Source of the DNA: Microtetraspora fusca
Lineage (GTDB): Bacteria; Actinomycetota; Actinomycetes; Streptosporangiales; Streptosporangiaceae
NCBI RefSeq assembly: GCF_001570365.1
Contig: NZ_BBYK01000038.1
Coordinates: 356,787 to 420,786 of the forward strand
DNA: 64,000 nucleotides
Direction of reading: 5' to 3'
Shown here: in pieces, positions 16,891 to 25,903 of the stretch
Position numbering within the stretch: position 1 is the stretch's first letter
Layout of the letters: each line of letters opens with the position of its first letter
The notes under the pieces: model-generated
Database searches by the model: none
What the model was told of the DNA's origin: nothing
The model's input: the letters and a program-made list of their open reading frames with translations, nothing else
Program-made: the position numbers and the translations under genes

Positions 16891-17750
16891 TTCCGGCGTC
16901 GTTCGACTATGTCCGGGCTTCGTCGCTGGACGAGGCCCTGGAGACGCTCAGCGAGCACGGCGAGGAGGCGAAGGTCCTCGCCGGGGGACAGTCCCTCCTG
17001 CCCCTGCTGCGGCTGCGGCTCGCCTACCCCGGCACGCTGGTGGACCTCGGCCGCGTCGAGGAACTGCGCGGCGTCGCCGACCGGGGCGATCACGTGCTGA
17101 TCGGGGCGATGACGACGCACTACGAGGTCGCCACCTCGCCGGTCGTGCGGGAGCACTGCCCGCTGGTCGCGCTCGCCACGGCGACCGTCGCCGATCCCGC
17201 CGTACGGCACCGCGGCACGTTCGGCGGTTCGCTGGCGCACGCCGACCCGGCCGGCGACCTGCCCGCGGTGGCCCGCGCGCTGGACATGGAGTTCGTGGCC
17301 AGGTCGCCGGAGGGGGAACGGGTGATCCCGGCGGCGGACTTCTTCCTCGACTACCTGGAGACCGCGCTCGATCCCGGGGAGATCCTCACCGGGATCCGGG
17401 TGCCCAAGCTCGGTCCCGGGTGGGGCTTCCACTACGAGAAGTTCCACCGTACGGCCCAGGCGTGGGCGATCGTGGGCGTCGCGGCGGCGGTACGCAGGTC
17501 CGGCGGCGCCGTCGAGGAGGCCCGGGTGGCGCTGACCAACATGGGGCCGGTCCCGGTCCGGGCCACCGGTGTCGAGCAGGCGGTACGCGGCGCCGATCTC
17601 GGCGCGAACGGAGCGCTCCGCGCGGCGGCGGAACGGGCGGACGAGGACGCCGACCCGCCCTCCGACCTGCACGCGCGGCCGGACTACCGCAGGCACCTGG
17701 CCCGGGTCCTCACCCACCGCGCGCTCGTCGCGGCCGCCGGGGCCGCCTGA
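16887..17750 (+). CDS. coxM: molybdenum hydroxylase FAD subunit (CoxM-like)
   Basis: FAD-binding medium subunit (287 aa) that hands electrons to the final acceptor. The pyrophosphate loops are VLAGGQSLLPLLRLR near residue 30 and RHRGTFGGSLAHADPAGDLP near residue 110. The C-terminal CO-dehydrogenase flavoprotein domain ends with PDYRRHLARVLTHRAL. The start overlaps the coxL stop by ATGA. With coxS and coxL it makes a complete three-subunit enzyme. Confidence 0.95.
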   Translation: MIPASFDYVRASSLDEALETLSEHGEEAKVLAGGQSLLPLLRLRLAYPGTLVDLGRVEELRGVADRGDHVLIGAMTTHYEVATSPVVREHCPLVALATATVADPAVRHRGTFGGSLAHADPAGDLPAVARALDMEFVARSPEGERVIPAADFFLDYLETALDPGEILTGIRVPKLGPGWGFHYEKFHRTAQAWAIVGVAAAVRRSGGAVEEARVALTNMGPVPVRATGVEQAVRGADLGANGALRAAAERADEDADPPSDLHARPDYRRHLARVLTHRALVAAAGAA

Positions 17751-17876
17751 TCCGGAGAGGTACGCGACCCGGGCGCGGTGGCCCCATCCGGCGCCCCACA
17801 GCCGGTGGCGGCGACGGGCGCCCGGGTCGTACTGTCGCATGAGGAAGACCGGCGCAGCCGAGGAACGGAGTCGTTC

Positions 17877-18731
17877 ATGGCAATGCGGTTCGAGCACGAG
17901 TTCACGGTGCCGGTCCCGGTGGAGCGGGCGTGGTCGGTGCTGCTGGACGTCGAGCGGGTCGCGCCGTGCCTGCCGGGGGCGACGCTGGGCTCGGTGGAGG
18001 GCGACGCCTTCACCGGCGGCATGAAGGTCAAGGTGGGCCCGATAACGGTGACCTACCAGGGCAGGGCGTCGTTCGAAGAGGTCGACGAGGCGGCGCGCGC
18101 CCTGACGCTCAAGGCGTCCGGCAAGGAGGCGCGCGGGCCGGGCACGGCCGGGGCCACCGTACACGCCCGCCTGGTCCCCGAGGGCGATCACACCCGGGTG
18201 CGCGTCGAGACGTCGTTCAACGTCACCGGGCGGCCCGCGCAGTTCGGCCGGGGCGTCATGGCCGAGGTCGGAGCCAAGCTGATCGACCGCTTCGCCGGCA
18301 ACCTCGCCGCCCTCCTCGCCGAGGAGGGTGCAGCCGCCGTAACGCAGGGCGCGGAGCCGGCCGAGACGCTCCGTCCGGTGGCGACCGAGGACGAGGAACC
18401 GCGGCCCGCCGAACCCGCCGGAGAGCCGAGGAAGCCGGAGGAGGCGCAAGAGGCGGCCGCCCCGGCGCCGCACCGGCATCTGACGGCGGTGCCGTCCCCG
18501 GCGAAGCCGGCGGCCGAGACCGCCAGGGCGGCCAGGGCGACGAAGGTGGCCGATGTCGCCGAGATCCGCCCCACGGGCACGCCGGCGCCCGCGCGCGCCG
18601 GGGGCGAGGAGGCCCTCGACCTGCTGCGCGTGGCCGGGGTCCCGGCGCTCAAGCGGCTCGCCCCGGTCGCGGGCGCGCTGGCCGCGATCGCGGTCATCGT
18701 CTACCTGGTTCGGCGACGTTCCGCCCGATAA
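17877..18731 (+). CDS. coxG: CoxG-like SRPBCC membrane-anchored protein
   Basis: CO-dehydrogenase subunit G family (284 aa). The START-like lipid/ligand-binding fold (residues about 1-150) begins RFEHEFTVPVPVERAWSVLL with VAPCLPGATLGSVEGD. An acidic, Ala/Pro-rich linker follows and the protein ends with one hydrophobic helix (AGALAAIAVIVYLV) and basic residues. Known CoxG anchors CO dehydrogenase to the membrane; here the C-terminal helix would do so. The start is the ATG after AGGAACGGAG, about 125 bp after coxM. No coxD/E/F maturation genes are present in the window. Confidence 0.9.
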   Translation: MAMRFEHEFTVPVPVERAWSVLLDVERVAPCLPGATLGSVEGDAFTGGMKVKVGPITVTYQGRASFEEVDEAARALTLKASGKEARGPGTAGATVHARLVPEGDHTRVRVETSFNVTGRPAQFGRGVMAEVGAKLIDRFAGNLAALLAEEGAAAVTQGAEPAETLRPVATEDEEPRPAEPAGEPRKPEEAQEAAAPAPHRHLTAVPSPAKPAAETARAARATKVADVAEIRPTGTPAPARAGGEEALDLLRVAGVPALKRLAPVAGALAAIAVIVYLVRRRSAR

Positions 18732-18783
18732 ACCAGCAAAAATCCCGCCAAATCGGGACGAGTCGCCAGGGCCGAGGGGAAGA

Positions 18784-18813
18784 CCCCCGAATGTCGAGAC
18801 CGGCATTCGGGGG
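18784..18813 (+). promoter_or_regulatory. hairpin covering the ribosome-binding site of the first glycopolymer gene
   Basis: CCCCCGAATG (18784-18793) pairs perfectly with CATTCGGGGG (18804-18813) across a 10-nt loop. The 3' arm is the only G-rich stretch before the ATG at 18820 and would be the Shine-Dalgarno site. It could be a translational switch, or a terminator of the cox operon. Confidence 0.55.
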
Positions 18814-18819
18814 GTTCGC

Positions 18820-21627
18820 ATGGCGGTACGCCCGGACGTGACCGTGGTGGTGATCACCTACAACGACGCCGCCCGGCTGCCGAGGGCGGTCGGCTCGCTC
18901 CTCCACCAGTCCCTGCGCAACCTGGAGATCGTCGTCGTGGACGACGGGAGCACCGACGACACCGCCCGGGTCGTCCGCGACCTGCCGGAGGTCCGCTACA
19001 TCCGGCGCGGAACCAACAGCGGCGGCTGCGGCGCGCCGCGCAACGCGGGGATGGACGCCGCCCGCGCGCCGTACGTGATGTTCCTGGACAGCGACGACGA
19101 GCTGCCGCGGCACGCCTGCAAGAGCCTGCTGACCGAGATCGAGCGGACCGGCGCCGACTTCGTCACCGGCCAGATCTCGCGGCTGTCCGAGAGGAGCGGC
19201 CGCATGTCGCCCTACTACCCCTCGCTCTTCCGCCGCCGCCGGGTGATCCCGGGCATCGCCGCCGACCCCGCGATGTTCCTGGACGGGTTCTCCACGAACA
19301 AGCTCTACCGCCTCGACTTCCTCCGTGAGCACGACCTGCGGTTCCGCGAGGACCTGCTCTACGAGGACCACGTCTTCACCGCCGGCCTCTACCGCGCCGC
19401 GCGGCGGTTCGCCGTCGTGCCGTGGCCGGTCTACCTGTGGCACCGCTCGGACGGCGGGAACCCGTCCATCTCGTTGCGCCTCGGCGCCGTCGAGAACGTC
19501 CGGCACCGGGTGGCCGCGGCCGAGGCCGCCGACCTGGTACTCCGGCAGGGCGGCCTGCCCGAGCTCGTCCCCGCGCGGCAGCACCGGTTCGTCGTCCAGG
19601 ACCTGCGGGTCTACCTCAACGCGCTGCCCCGCTTCGACGCGACGTGGGCCGGGGAGTTCGCCACCGTGGTCCAGCCGTACCTGGCCGCGCTCGAACCCGG
19701 CGTCCTCGACCGCGCGGACCCGATGGTCCGGGTGTGCGCGCGGCTCATCCTCGCCGACCGGCTCGCGGACCTGCGGGTGGCGGCCCGCTCGCTCACCGGG
19801 GCCAGGGCCGCGCCGCGTGCGGCGGTCATCCGGGACGGCCGCACCTACTGGGGTTCCGACGCCGACCCCGCCTACGACATCACGGCCATGCGGCTGGCCG
19901 AGCTGCCGTTCGCCGCCGCCCGGATCAGGCACGAGGTCGTCGAGGCGTCCCTGTCCGGGACCGTGCTCTCCCTCACCGTCCGCACCTACGACCCGTTCGC
20001 GGTGCTCGACCGCCACCCGCCTGAGGCGGCCCACCTCGTGGTCGGCGGCCATCGGGTACGGCTCTCGCCCCGGCGGCACCCCGAGGGCGGCTACACCGTA
20101 CGGGCCGAGGTGGACCTGGCCGTGGCGAACCCCGGCCCCTTCTGGTGGGCCGGGTACCACGACCCGAGGATCACCTTCACCCGCGCGGACGGGCACGCCA
20201 CGGGCGACCGTCTCCTCGCCGACCCCTCCCTGCCGCCCCTCGTCGCGTCCGCGCCCGCGCACCGGGTGACCGTACGGCCCGAAGGCGAAAGCGCCGTGCT
20301 GCGCACGGTGTGGGAGCGGCGCGGCCCGTCCCGGCACGTGGTGCCCCGGCTGCTCGCCCTGCGCCGGCGGATCATCAAGCACCCGAGGTACCGGAACCTC
20401 AAGCTCCGGGCCTACAAGGGCCTGATCAGGGTCGTGCCCCGGCGGCGCGATCTCGTGCTGTTCGAAGCCGACTGCGGCCGGGGCTACACCGGGCACCCCC
20501 GGTACATCCACGAGGAGATCCGCCGCCGGGGGCTGCCGCTGCGCGCGGTGTGGTCGGTGTCCGCGCACCGGAAGAACTTCCCCGCCGACGTCACCAAGGT
20601 CCGCAGGATGAGCTGGCGCTACCTGTGGACGATGGCGCGGGCCGGATGGTGGGTGGACAGCCACGGCATGCCGCTCGGCTTCCCCAAGCCGCCCGGCACC
20701 CGCTACCTGCAGACCTGGCACGGCCAGGGGTCCAAGTCGGTCGGGCTCGAATCCCCCGACCTGCGCGGCGACTTTCCCGGCCCCCGCGAGGAGTGGCGCG
20801 CGAACGTGGCCCGCTGGGACGCCCTGGTCGCGCCCAGCGCGGAGTTCGAGCGGATCTTCGTTCCCGCCAATGAGTACGCCGGACCGCTGCTGCGCTTCGG
20901 CTCTCCCCGCTGCGACGTGCTCGTACGCGGCGACACCGCGGCGGCGGCACGGGTCAGGAGCCGCCTGGAGATCGACGAGGGCGTCCGGATCCTGCTGTAC
21001 GCGCCGACCTACCGGGACCGCGCGAAACACTCCGGAAGGTCGGTACGGGTGGATCTCGACCGGCTGGCGGCCGAGCTGCACCCGGAATGGGCGCTGGTCC
21101 TGCGCACCCACCCGGTGGAGCGGTTCGCGGTGCCCGAGCGGCTGCGCCACTTCGTCCGGGCCGCGGGCGGCTACCCGGAGATCAACGACCTGATCCTCGC
21201 CGCGGACGCGCTGCTCACCGACTACTCGTCCGTCATGTGCGACTTCGCGGTCACCGGCAAGCCGATCGTGCTGTACACGGACGACTGGGAGGAGTACCGC
21301 CGGGTCGAGCGCGGCCTCCACCACGACCTCACGGAGATCGCCCCCGGCCCCTGCGTGACCACCACCGAGGAACTGGTCCGCGTGCTCCGCGACCTTCCCG
21401 CTCCTCTCCACGACGAGCGGTACACGGCCTTCCGCGAGATGTGGTGCGCCAGGGAGACGGGAGAGGCGGCTGCCCGGGTGGTCGACGCGTTCTTCGCGGA
21501 GGCCGCGGCGCCGCGTCCCTCGCTCGCCCGCTCCCTCGCCGCCGTCGTCACCGGGGCCGTCGCCTCCGCCTTCCCCGCGCGCAGGCGGCGGGTCCGCGAG
21601 ACGCCCCTCCCCGAACGGCCGGCATGA
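18820..21627 (+). CDS. GT2 - CDP-glycerol glycerophosphotransferase fusion (TagF-like) 1
   Basis: Two-domain wall-polymer enzyme of 935 aa. Residues about 5-220 are a GT-A family 2 glycosyltransferase (VTVVVITYNDAARLPRAVGS, VVVDDGSTDD, MFLDSDDEL). A beta-rich middle follows. The C-terminal domain (about 540-900) is a CDP-glycerol:poly(glycerophosphate) transferase of the TagB/TagF family with QTWHGQGSKSVG near residue 631, LRTHPVE and LTDYSSVMCDFAVTGKP near residue 801. Both catalytic His motifs are kept. It would add sugars and glycerol- or ribitol-phosphate to an envelope polymer. I chose the ATG at 18820, just before the GT2 fold; the frame is open 89 codons further up, but that part lies within coxG. 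Confidence 0.9.
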   Translation: MAVRPDVTVVVITYNDAARLPRAVGSLLHQSLRNLEIVVVDDGSTDDTARVVRDLPEVRYIRRGTNSGGCGAPRNAGMDAARAPYVMFLDSDDELPRHACKSLLTEIERTGADFVTGQISRLSERSGRMSPYYPSLFRRRRVIPGIAADPAMFLDGFSTNKLYRLDFLREHDLRFREDLLYEDHVFTAGLYRAARRFAVVPWPVYLWHRSDGGNPSISLRLGAVENVRHRVAAAEAADLVLRQGGLPELVPARQHRFVVQDLRVYLNALPRFDATWAGEFATVVQPYLAALEPGVLDRADPMVRVCARLILADRLADLRVAARSLTGARAAPRAAVIRDGRTYWGSDADPAYDITAMRLAELPFAAARIRHEVVEASLSGTVLSLTVRTYDPFAVLDRHPPEAAHLVVGGHRVRLSPRRHPEGGYTVRAEVDLAVANPGPFWWAGYHDPRITFTRADGHATGDRLLADPSLPPLVASAPAHRVTVRPEGESAVLRTVWERRGPSRHVVPRLLALRRRIIKHPRYRNLKLRAYKGLIRVVPRRRDLVLFEADCGRGYTGHPRYIHEEIRRRGLPLRAVWSVSAHRKNFPADVTKVRRMSWRYLWTMARAGWWVDSHGMPLGFPKPPGTRYLQTWHGQGSKSVGLESPDLRGDFPGPREEWRANVARWDALVAPSAEFERIFVPANEYAGPLLRFGSPRCDVLVRGDTAAAARVRSRLEIDEGVRILLYAPTYRDRAKHSGRSVRVDLDRLAAELHPEWALVLRTHPVERFAVPERLRHFVRAAGGYPEINDLILAADALLTDYSSVMCDFAVTGKPIVLYTDDWEEYRRVERGLHHDLTEIAPGPCVTTTEELVRVLRDLPAPLHDERYTAFREMWCARETGEAAARVVDAFFAEAAAPRPSLARSLAAVVTGAVASAFPARRRRVRETPLPERPA

Positions 21628-22712
21628 TGCGGACCGTCCTGTTCGCGTGCCTGGACGCCGACACCCTGGGCGGCATCCAGCGGGTCACGCACACCGTCGC
21701 CCAGGGGCTCGCCCGGCGCGGCTACGAGGTCCACGTGGCCGGGCTGCACGCCTCGGCGGACCCCGTCTGTTACGTCGAGCGCCCCGCCTACACCCGCCAC
21801 GTCGTGAGCGCGGCGTCGCCGGACCGCCGGTGGGGCCGGTCCGGCCGGCGGGCGGTCGCCCGGCTGCTCGCCGGGATCGGGCCCTGCTACGTCGTGATGA
21901 CCTCGCCCGGAGTGGTCGTCAGGATGCGGGACCTCCTGGACCCGCGCCGCCACCTCGGCATCGGCCAGTACCACGGGTCGTTCGACCACGCCCTCGGCTC
22001 GTGGCACTTCCGGTCGGTACGGGCGCACTACGGGGCGCTCGACCAGGCCGTCTTCCTCAGCGCGGACGACGCCCTGCGCTTCTCCGAGGCGGCGCTGCTG
22101 CCGAACGCCTGCCACCTGCCGAACCCGCTGCCCGGCTGGCCGTCGGCGGTGCCGCCGGTCGACGGCCGCCGGATCCTGGGCGTGGGGAGGCTGGCCGCGG
22201 TCAAGCGCTTCGACCGGCTGATCTCCGCGTTCGCCCTGGCCCGCCGTACGACGGCGGACCGGGGCTGGGAGCTGCACCTGATCGGGGACGGACCGGAGGA
22301 GGGGCGGCTACGGCTGCACGCCGCGAAAGAGGGCGTGGCGAGCAGCGTGGTTTTCCGGGGACGGGTACCGGCGGCGGGGATGCCGGCGGAGTACCTCAAG
22401 GCGTCCGCGGTGGGGCTGTCGAGCGAGCACGAGGGGCTGCCGCTGGTCATCGGGGAGGCGGCGTCGTACGGCGTGCCGTGCGCGGCGTTCGACGTCTCCG
22501 GGGGCGTCCGGTCGCTGGTGCTGCCCGAGCGGACCGGCCTGCTCGTCCCGCCGGGGGACGTCCCCGGGCTCGCCGCGGCGCTGTCCCGGCTGATGGGCCC
22601 CGTGGACGAGCGGCGGCGGCTGGGCGCCGCCGCCCGCCGGCACGCGGAGCGGTTCCGTCCGGAACATGTGCTCGACCGGTGGACGGCGCTGTTCGCGCAC
22701 GTCAGCCGTTGA
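21624..22712 (+). CDS. glycosyltransferase family 4
   Basis: GT-B retaining glycosyltransferase of 362 aa. The N-terminal acceptor domain starts TVLFACLDADTLGGIQRVTH. The donor domain has GVGRLAAVKRFDRLISAF, LHLIGDGPEEGRL and the nucleotide-sugar motif SSEHEGLPLVIGEAASYGVP near residue 275. It overlaps the preceding TagF-like gene by ATGA, so the two are co-translated and likely act on the same polymer. It converges with the first sulfotransferase and the two coding ends overlap by 11 bp. Confidence 0.92.
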   Translation: MMRTVLFACLDADTLGGIQRVTHTVAQGLARRGYEVHVAGLHASADPVCYVERPAYTRHVVSAASPDRRWGRSGRRAVARLLAGIGPCYVVMTSPGVVVRMRDLLDPRRHLGIGQYHGSFDHALGSWHFRSVRAHYGALDQAVFLSADDALRFSEAALLPNACHLPNPLPGWPSAVPPVDGRRILGVGRLAAVKRFDRLISAFALARRTTADRGWELHLIGDGPEEGRLRLHAAKEGVASSVVFRGRVPAAGMPAEYLKASAVGLSSEHEGLPLVIGEAASYGVPCAAFDVSGGVRSLVLPERTGLLVPPGDVPGLAAALSRLMGPVDERRRLGAAARRHAERFRPEHVLDRWTALFAHVSR

Positions 22713-23742
22713 CGAGCTCGCGGGGGCGCTGCACGGGGAGACCGGCGCGCGTGCGCTGGCCGTCGGTCAGGAGCGCCGCCAGCGGGCCGGGCTCGCGCAG
22801 GCGGACCAGCAGGTCGCGGTTGCGCTTGCGCCACCGGGCGGCCCTGCGCTTGCCCGCCGCGGCCTTGTACGCGGACATGTGCTGGCGCTCGGCCTTCGGC
22901 GCGCCGCTCAGCTCGTACCCGCAGGCCACGAGCCGGTCGCCGAGCACCTCCTCGCAGAGCGAGATCTCCCACGGCTCCAGCCGGGACGCCCAGCTCCCGG
23001 AGCGCGCGGTGGTGACATCGCCGTGCGTGTTGCGGTGCCAGACCTTGTGCGCGGGCACCGCCACGCGGGCCACGTGCCGCGGCTCGCACATCGCCGGGTC
23101 GTAGTCCTCGCCGATGAACGCGCACAGCTTCCTGAGCTCGCCCTCCGGGTCGGCCGTCAGGTCCTCGTACCGCAACTGGTAGAAGGTGTCCGCGGGGAGC
23201 CTGCGGGCGTTGCGGCTGCCGAAATCGATGGCCTCCGCCCAGTTGGACACGGCGTGGAAGCTGTCCAGCGTGTACCAGGGCATCTCCTTCAGGGAGGCGA
23301 CGCAGTCACGGCCGTCCCTGATGAGGTGGATGAACTGGGCGTCGGGGAACATGCGCATCAGCATGTCCACGTGCTTGAAGTAGCTGGGCCGCTTGTCGCC
23401 CCAGCGCGGCTTGCCGAACCGCTCGGCGTAGCTCTTGAAGACGGTCCCGATGACCGAGCCGAAGCTGCCCGGCCCCATCATCGCCGCCTGGACGAACTCC
23501 GCCTTGTCCAGGCCCAGCTCGCGGAACTTGGTGTTCCTGCCGTTCGCGATCCACTCCGCGAGCCTGCGGCGGTTCTCCGCCTGCCGCATGTCCCCGTACG
23601 ACTTGCGCGAGAAGTAGGCCGGGACCAGGAACCGCGTCTCCGGCGGAACCGCGATGCGCGGGTGGGAGTGCAGCATGAGCTGCAGCATCGTCGTGCCCGA
23701 GCGCGGGCAGCCGACGACGAAGATCGGCCTGTCCGACTGCAT
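22702..23742 (-). CDS. sulfotransferase (PAPS-dependent) A
   Basis: Sulfotransferase-family protein of about 346 aa, which transfers sulfate from PAPS to a hydroxyl group. The 5'-phosphosulfate loop is IFVVGCPRSGTTMLQLMLHS at the N-terminus; the 3'-phosphate-binding block is FIHLIRDGRDCVASLKEMPW; YQLRYEDLTADPEGELRKL follows. I chose the ATG at 23742 because AGGGGGA lies 10 bp upstream; a TTG at 23751 is too close to it. It is a tandem paralogue of the next gene, with strong similarity along the whole length. Location in the glycopolymer locus suggests a glycan or lipid-linked acceptor. Confidence 0.9.
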   Translation of the reverse strand: MQSDRPIFVVGCPRSGTTMLQLMLHSHPRIAVPPETRFLVPAYFSRKSYGDMRQAENRRRLAEWIANGRNTKFRELGLDKAEFVQAAMMGPGSFGSVIGTVFKSYAERFGKPRWGDKRPSYFKHVDMLMRMFPDAQFIHLIRDGRDCVASLKEMPWYTLDSFHAVSNWAEAIDFGSRNARRLPADTFYQLRYEDLTADPEGELRKLCAFIGEDYDPAMCEPRHVARVAVPAHKVWHRNTHGDVTTARSGSWASRLEPWEISLCEEVLGDRLVACGYELSGAPKAERQHMSAYKAAAGKRRAARWRKRNRDLLVRLREPGPLAALLTDGQRTRAGLPVQRPRELVNG

Positions 23743-23800
23743 GGAAATCAATCCCCCTGTGTTGGAAACTCAGCGTGCGACGGCTCAGAAGGCCGGTGAC

Positions 23801-24865
23801 TCAGCGTGCGGCGACGTGGTGCTCGGGCCGGCGGGCCGGCAGTTCGGGGAGCCCCGCGAGCCCACGCTGTCCCTTGGTCAGCAGGGCGGCCACCGGGCCG
23901 GGCTCGCGGAACCGGTCGATCCGCTCGGTGATGCCCTTGCGCCAGCGCCTCCTGCGGAAGCGCGCCTCCACCTTCCGGTAGGCCGCCAGGTGCTCGCGGG
24001 CCGGCTGCGGCGCTCCGCTGAGCGTGTAGCCCTGGTCGAGGAGGCGCTCCCCAAGCACCGCCTCGCACAGCCCGATCTCCCACGGCTCCAGCCGCTCGGC
24101 CCAGGTGCCCGACCGATCCGTCGTCACCTCCGAGCGGGTGTTCACGTGCCAGGTCTTGCGCTCCGGCACGACGTCCGCGACCCGGTACGGCTCGCGCATC
24201 GCGGGGTGGTACTCCTCGCCGATGAACGCGCACAGCCGGGTCAGCGCGTGCTCCGGGTCGGCGGTCAGGTCCTCGTACCGCAGCTCGTAATAGCTGTCGG
24301 GTGCGAACTTCCGCGCCGCCCGCCGCCCGAGGTCGATCGCCTCGGCCCAGCGGTGCACCGCGTGATAGACGTCCTCACCGAACCACGGCATCTCCTTGAG
24401 CGAGGCCACGCAGTCCCGGCCGTCCCTGATCAGGTGGATGATCTGCGCGTCGGGGAACATGGCCAGGATCTCGTCGAGATGGCGGATGTACGGCGGCCGC
24501 TTGTCGCCCCAGCGGGGCTTGCCGAACCGCTCGGCGAACATCTGGTAGACGAGGCCGACGACCGAGCCGAGACTGCCCGGCCCCTCCATCGCCCGCGTGA
24601 TGTACGTGTCTCGGTCGACGCCCAGGTCCTCGAACTGGGTGCGGCTCCCGTCGGCGATCCACTCGGCGAGCTTCCGCCTGTTGGCGGCCTGCCGCATGTC
24701 GCCGTACTTGTGGCGCCTGTTGTAGGCGTGGGCGACGATGCGGGTCTCCGGCGGAACCGCCAGCCGGGGATGGGCGTGCAACATGAGCTGGAGGAGCGTG
24801 GTGCCCGACCTCGGGCACCCAACGACGAAGATCGGCCGGTCAGACAAGAACCTTCTCCCTTTCAT
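23801..24865 (-). CDS. sulfotransferase (PAPS-dependent) B
   Basis: Second sulfotransferase (354 aa), a paralogue of A from IFVVGCPRSGTTLLQLMLHA through IIHLIRDGRDCVASLKEMPW to YELRYEDLTADPEHALTRL. Differences concentrate in the middle acceptor part and the C-terminal tail, so the two may sulfate different positions. Its 5' end overlaps the CDP-alcohol transferase gene by 26 bp if the ATG at 24865 is used; a TTG at 24847 behind AGGGAGAAGG would begin at the same SDRPIF as paralogue A. Overlap indicates one operon: CDP-alcohol transferase, sulfotransferase B, sulfotransferase A. Confidence 0.9.
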   Translation of the reverse strand: MKGRRFLSDRPIFVVGCPRSGTTLLQLMLHAHPRLAVPPETRIVAHAYNRRHKYGDMRQAANRRKLAEWIADGSRTQFEDLGVDRDTYITRAMEGPGSLGSVVGLVYQMFAERFGKPRWGDKRPPYIRHLDEILAMFPDAQIIHLIRDGRDCVASLKEMPWFGEDVYHAVHRWAEAIDLGRRAARKFAPDSYYELRYEDLTADPEHALTRLCAFIGEEYHPAMREPYRVADVVPERKTWHVNTRSEVTTDRSGTWAERLEPWEIGLCEAVLGERLLDQGYTLSGAPQPAREHLAAYRKVEARFRRRRWRKGITERIDRFREPGPVAALLTKGQRGLAGLPELPARRPEHHVAAR

Positions 24866-25751
24866 TCACCGACACGGCCCGGGCCACCTCTCTGGTCGCC
24901 AGCCAGGCGCGGTAGACGAGGACGGATTCGAACGCCAGCAGCAGCGCGCCCATGACGGCGGACGTCCAGAGCCAGGCCACGGCGCCGAGGAGCGGCCCGA
25001 TCACGAAGACGGCGGCGTGGAACTCGATGCCGCTGATCAGGTGCGAGCGGACGCGATGCGCCACGAGGAACATGCGGACGCGGTCGTACCAGGGGAACTG
25101 CGCGCGGAAGCCCCGCTGCAGGTCGACCAGAGCCCGGCCCGCCTCGTCGCCGGTCCGCTCGAACTCGCGCCGCACCTCGTCGGTGCTGCTTCCGGGGGCG
25201 GCGGCGCCGAGCAGCTCGTCCATGAAGACGCACTCCGCGCCCGTGCTCTCCCGGGCGACCGCCCGCGTGGTGTCCCTGACCCGCTTGAGCTGCGGGCCGT
25301 TGATGTAGCGGAACAGGTCGAGGATGACGACCCCGGCCCCGGCCACGATGTAGACGACGTCACCGGTGCGCGCGTACAGGGCGGAGGCGATGCCGAACGC
25401 GCAGCAGAGCACCCGGAGGCGGTCGCCCACGTAGTCCAGCCACAGCCCGAACGGGGTTCCGGTGGCCTTGAGCCGCGCGATCTTCCCGTCCATGCAGTCG
25501 ACGGTGAAGCTCACGAAGAACAGGACCGCCCCCGCGATCAGCAGTTCCTGGGCGAAGCACACCGCGGATGTGAGGCCGAGCACCATGGAGAGCCGGGTGA
25601 GCCCGTTCGGCGTGATCGAGGTGTGATTGGCCACCAGGAGCGCGAGCCGGCAGGCGATCGGATCGACCAGGAAGACGGTCCACCACGAGTCCCTGCGCTT
25701 CCGGACCGCGAGCACATCGTCCAACGTGAAGCTTCCCATGGACGCAAGCAT
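24840..25751 (-). CDS. CDP-alcohol phosphatidyltransferase family membrane enzyme
   Basis: Membrane enzyme of 303 aa that swaps CMP of a CDP-linked alcohol for another alcohol or alcohol phosphate. The full signature DGxxAR-x8-Gx3Dx3D is present (CMDGKIARLKATGTPFGLWL, then DYVGD), with several membrane helices on both sides. A soluble loop of about 80 residues (from around PGSSTDEVRREFERTGDEAG to AQFPWYDRVRMFL) interrupts the helices in the second half. The head group is not predictable. It is the first gene of the operon with two sulfotransferases, which might modify its product. ATG at 25751 or 25739. Confidence 0.88.
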   Translation of the reverse strand: MLASMGSFTLDDVLAVRKRRDSWWTVFLVDPIACRLALLVANHTSITPNGLTRLSMVLGLTSAVCFAQELLIAGAVLFFVSFTVDCMDGKIARLKATGTPFGLWLDYVGDRLRVLCCAFGIASALYARTGDVVYIVAGAGVVILDLFRYINGPQLKRVRDTTRAVARESTGAECVFMDELLGAAAPGSSTDEVRREFERTGDEAGRALVDLQRGFRAQFPWYDRVRMFLVAHRVRSHLISGIEFHAAVFVIGPLLGAVAWLWTSAVMGALLLAFESVLVYRAWLATREVARAVSVNEREKVLV

Positions 25752-25864
25752 GGCTACGGTGAGTAGCCGGTCACATGCGAATCGGTCCTAGGGAGGTCAA
25801 CTCGTTGCCAGTTCTTGACTCTCCCCCCGACCTCGTCAAAGGGTCCGGCGAGCGGGGCGGTCAT

Positions 25865-25884
25865 CCGTTACAGTCCGTTACAGT
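25865..25884. repeat. 10-bp direct repeat before the Stealth gene
   Basis: CCGTTACAGT occurs twice without a gap (25865-25874 and 25875-25884), 20 bp before the ATG of the Stealth gene and next to its GGGGGGAG site. It is a possible regulator-binding site in the divergent region. Confidence 0.5.
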
Positions 25885-25903
25885 CCTGTGCCGGGGGGAG
25901 ATC

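Noticed and set aside
18694-21411. Open frame of about 900 codons opposite the first TagF-like gene
   Set aside because: It is antisense to a well-supported GT2-TagF gene, has no recognisable motif and no RBS.
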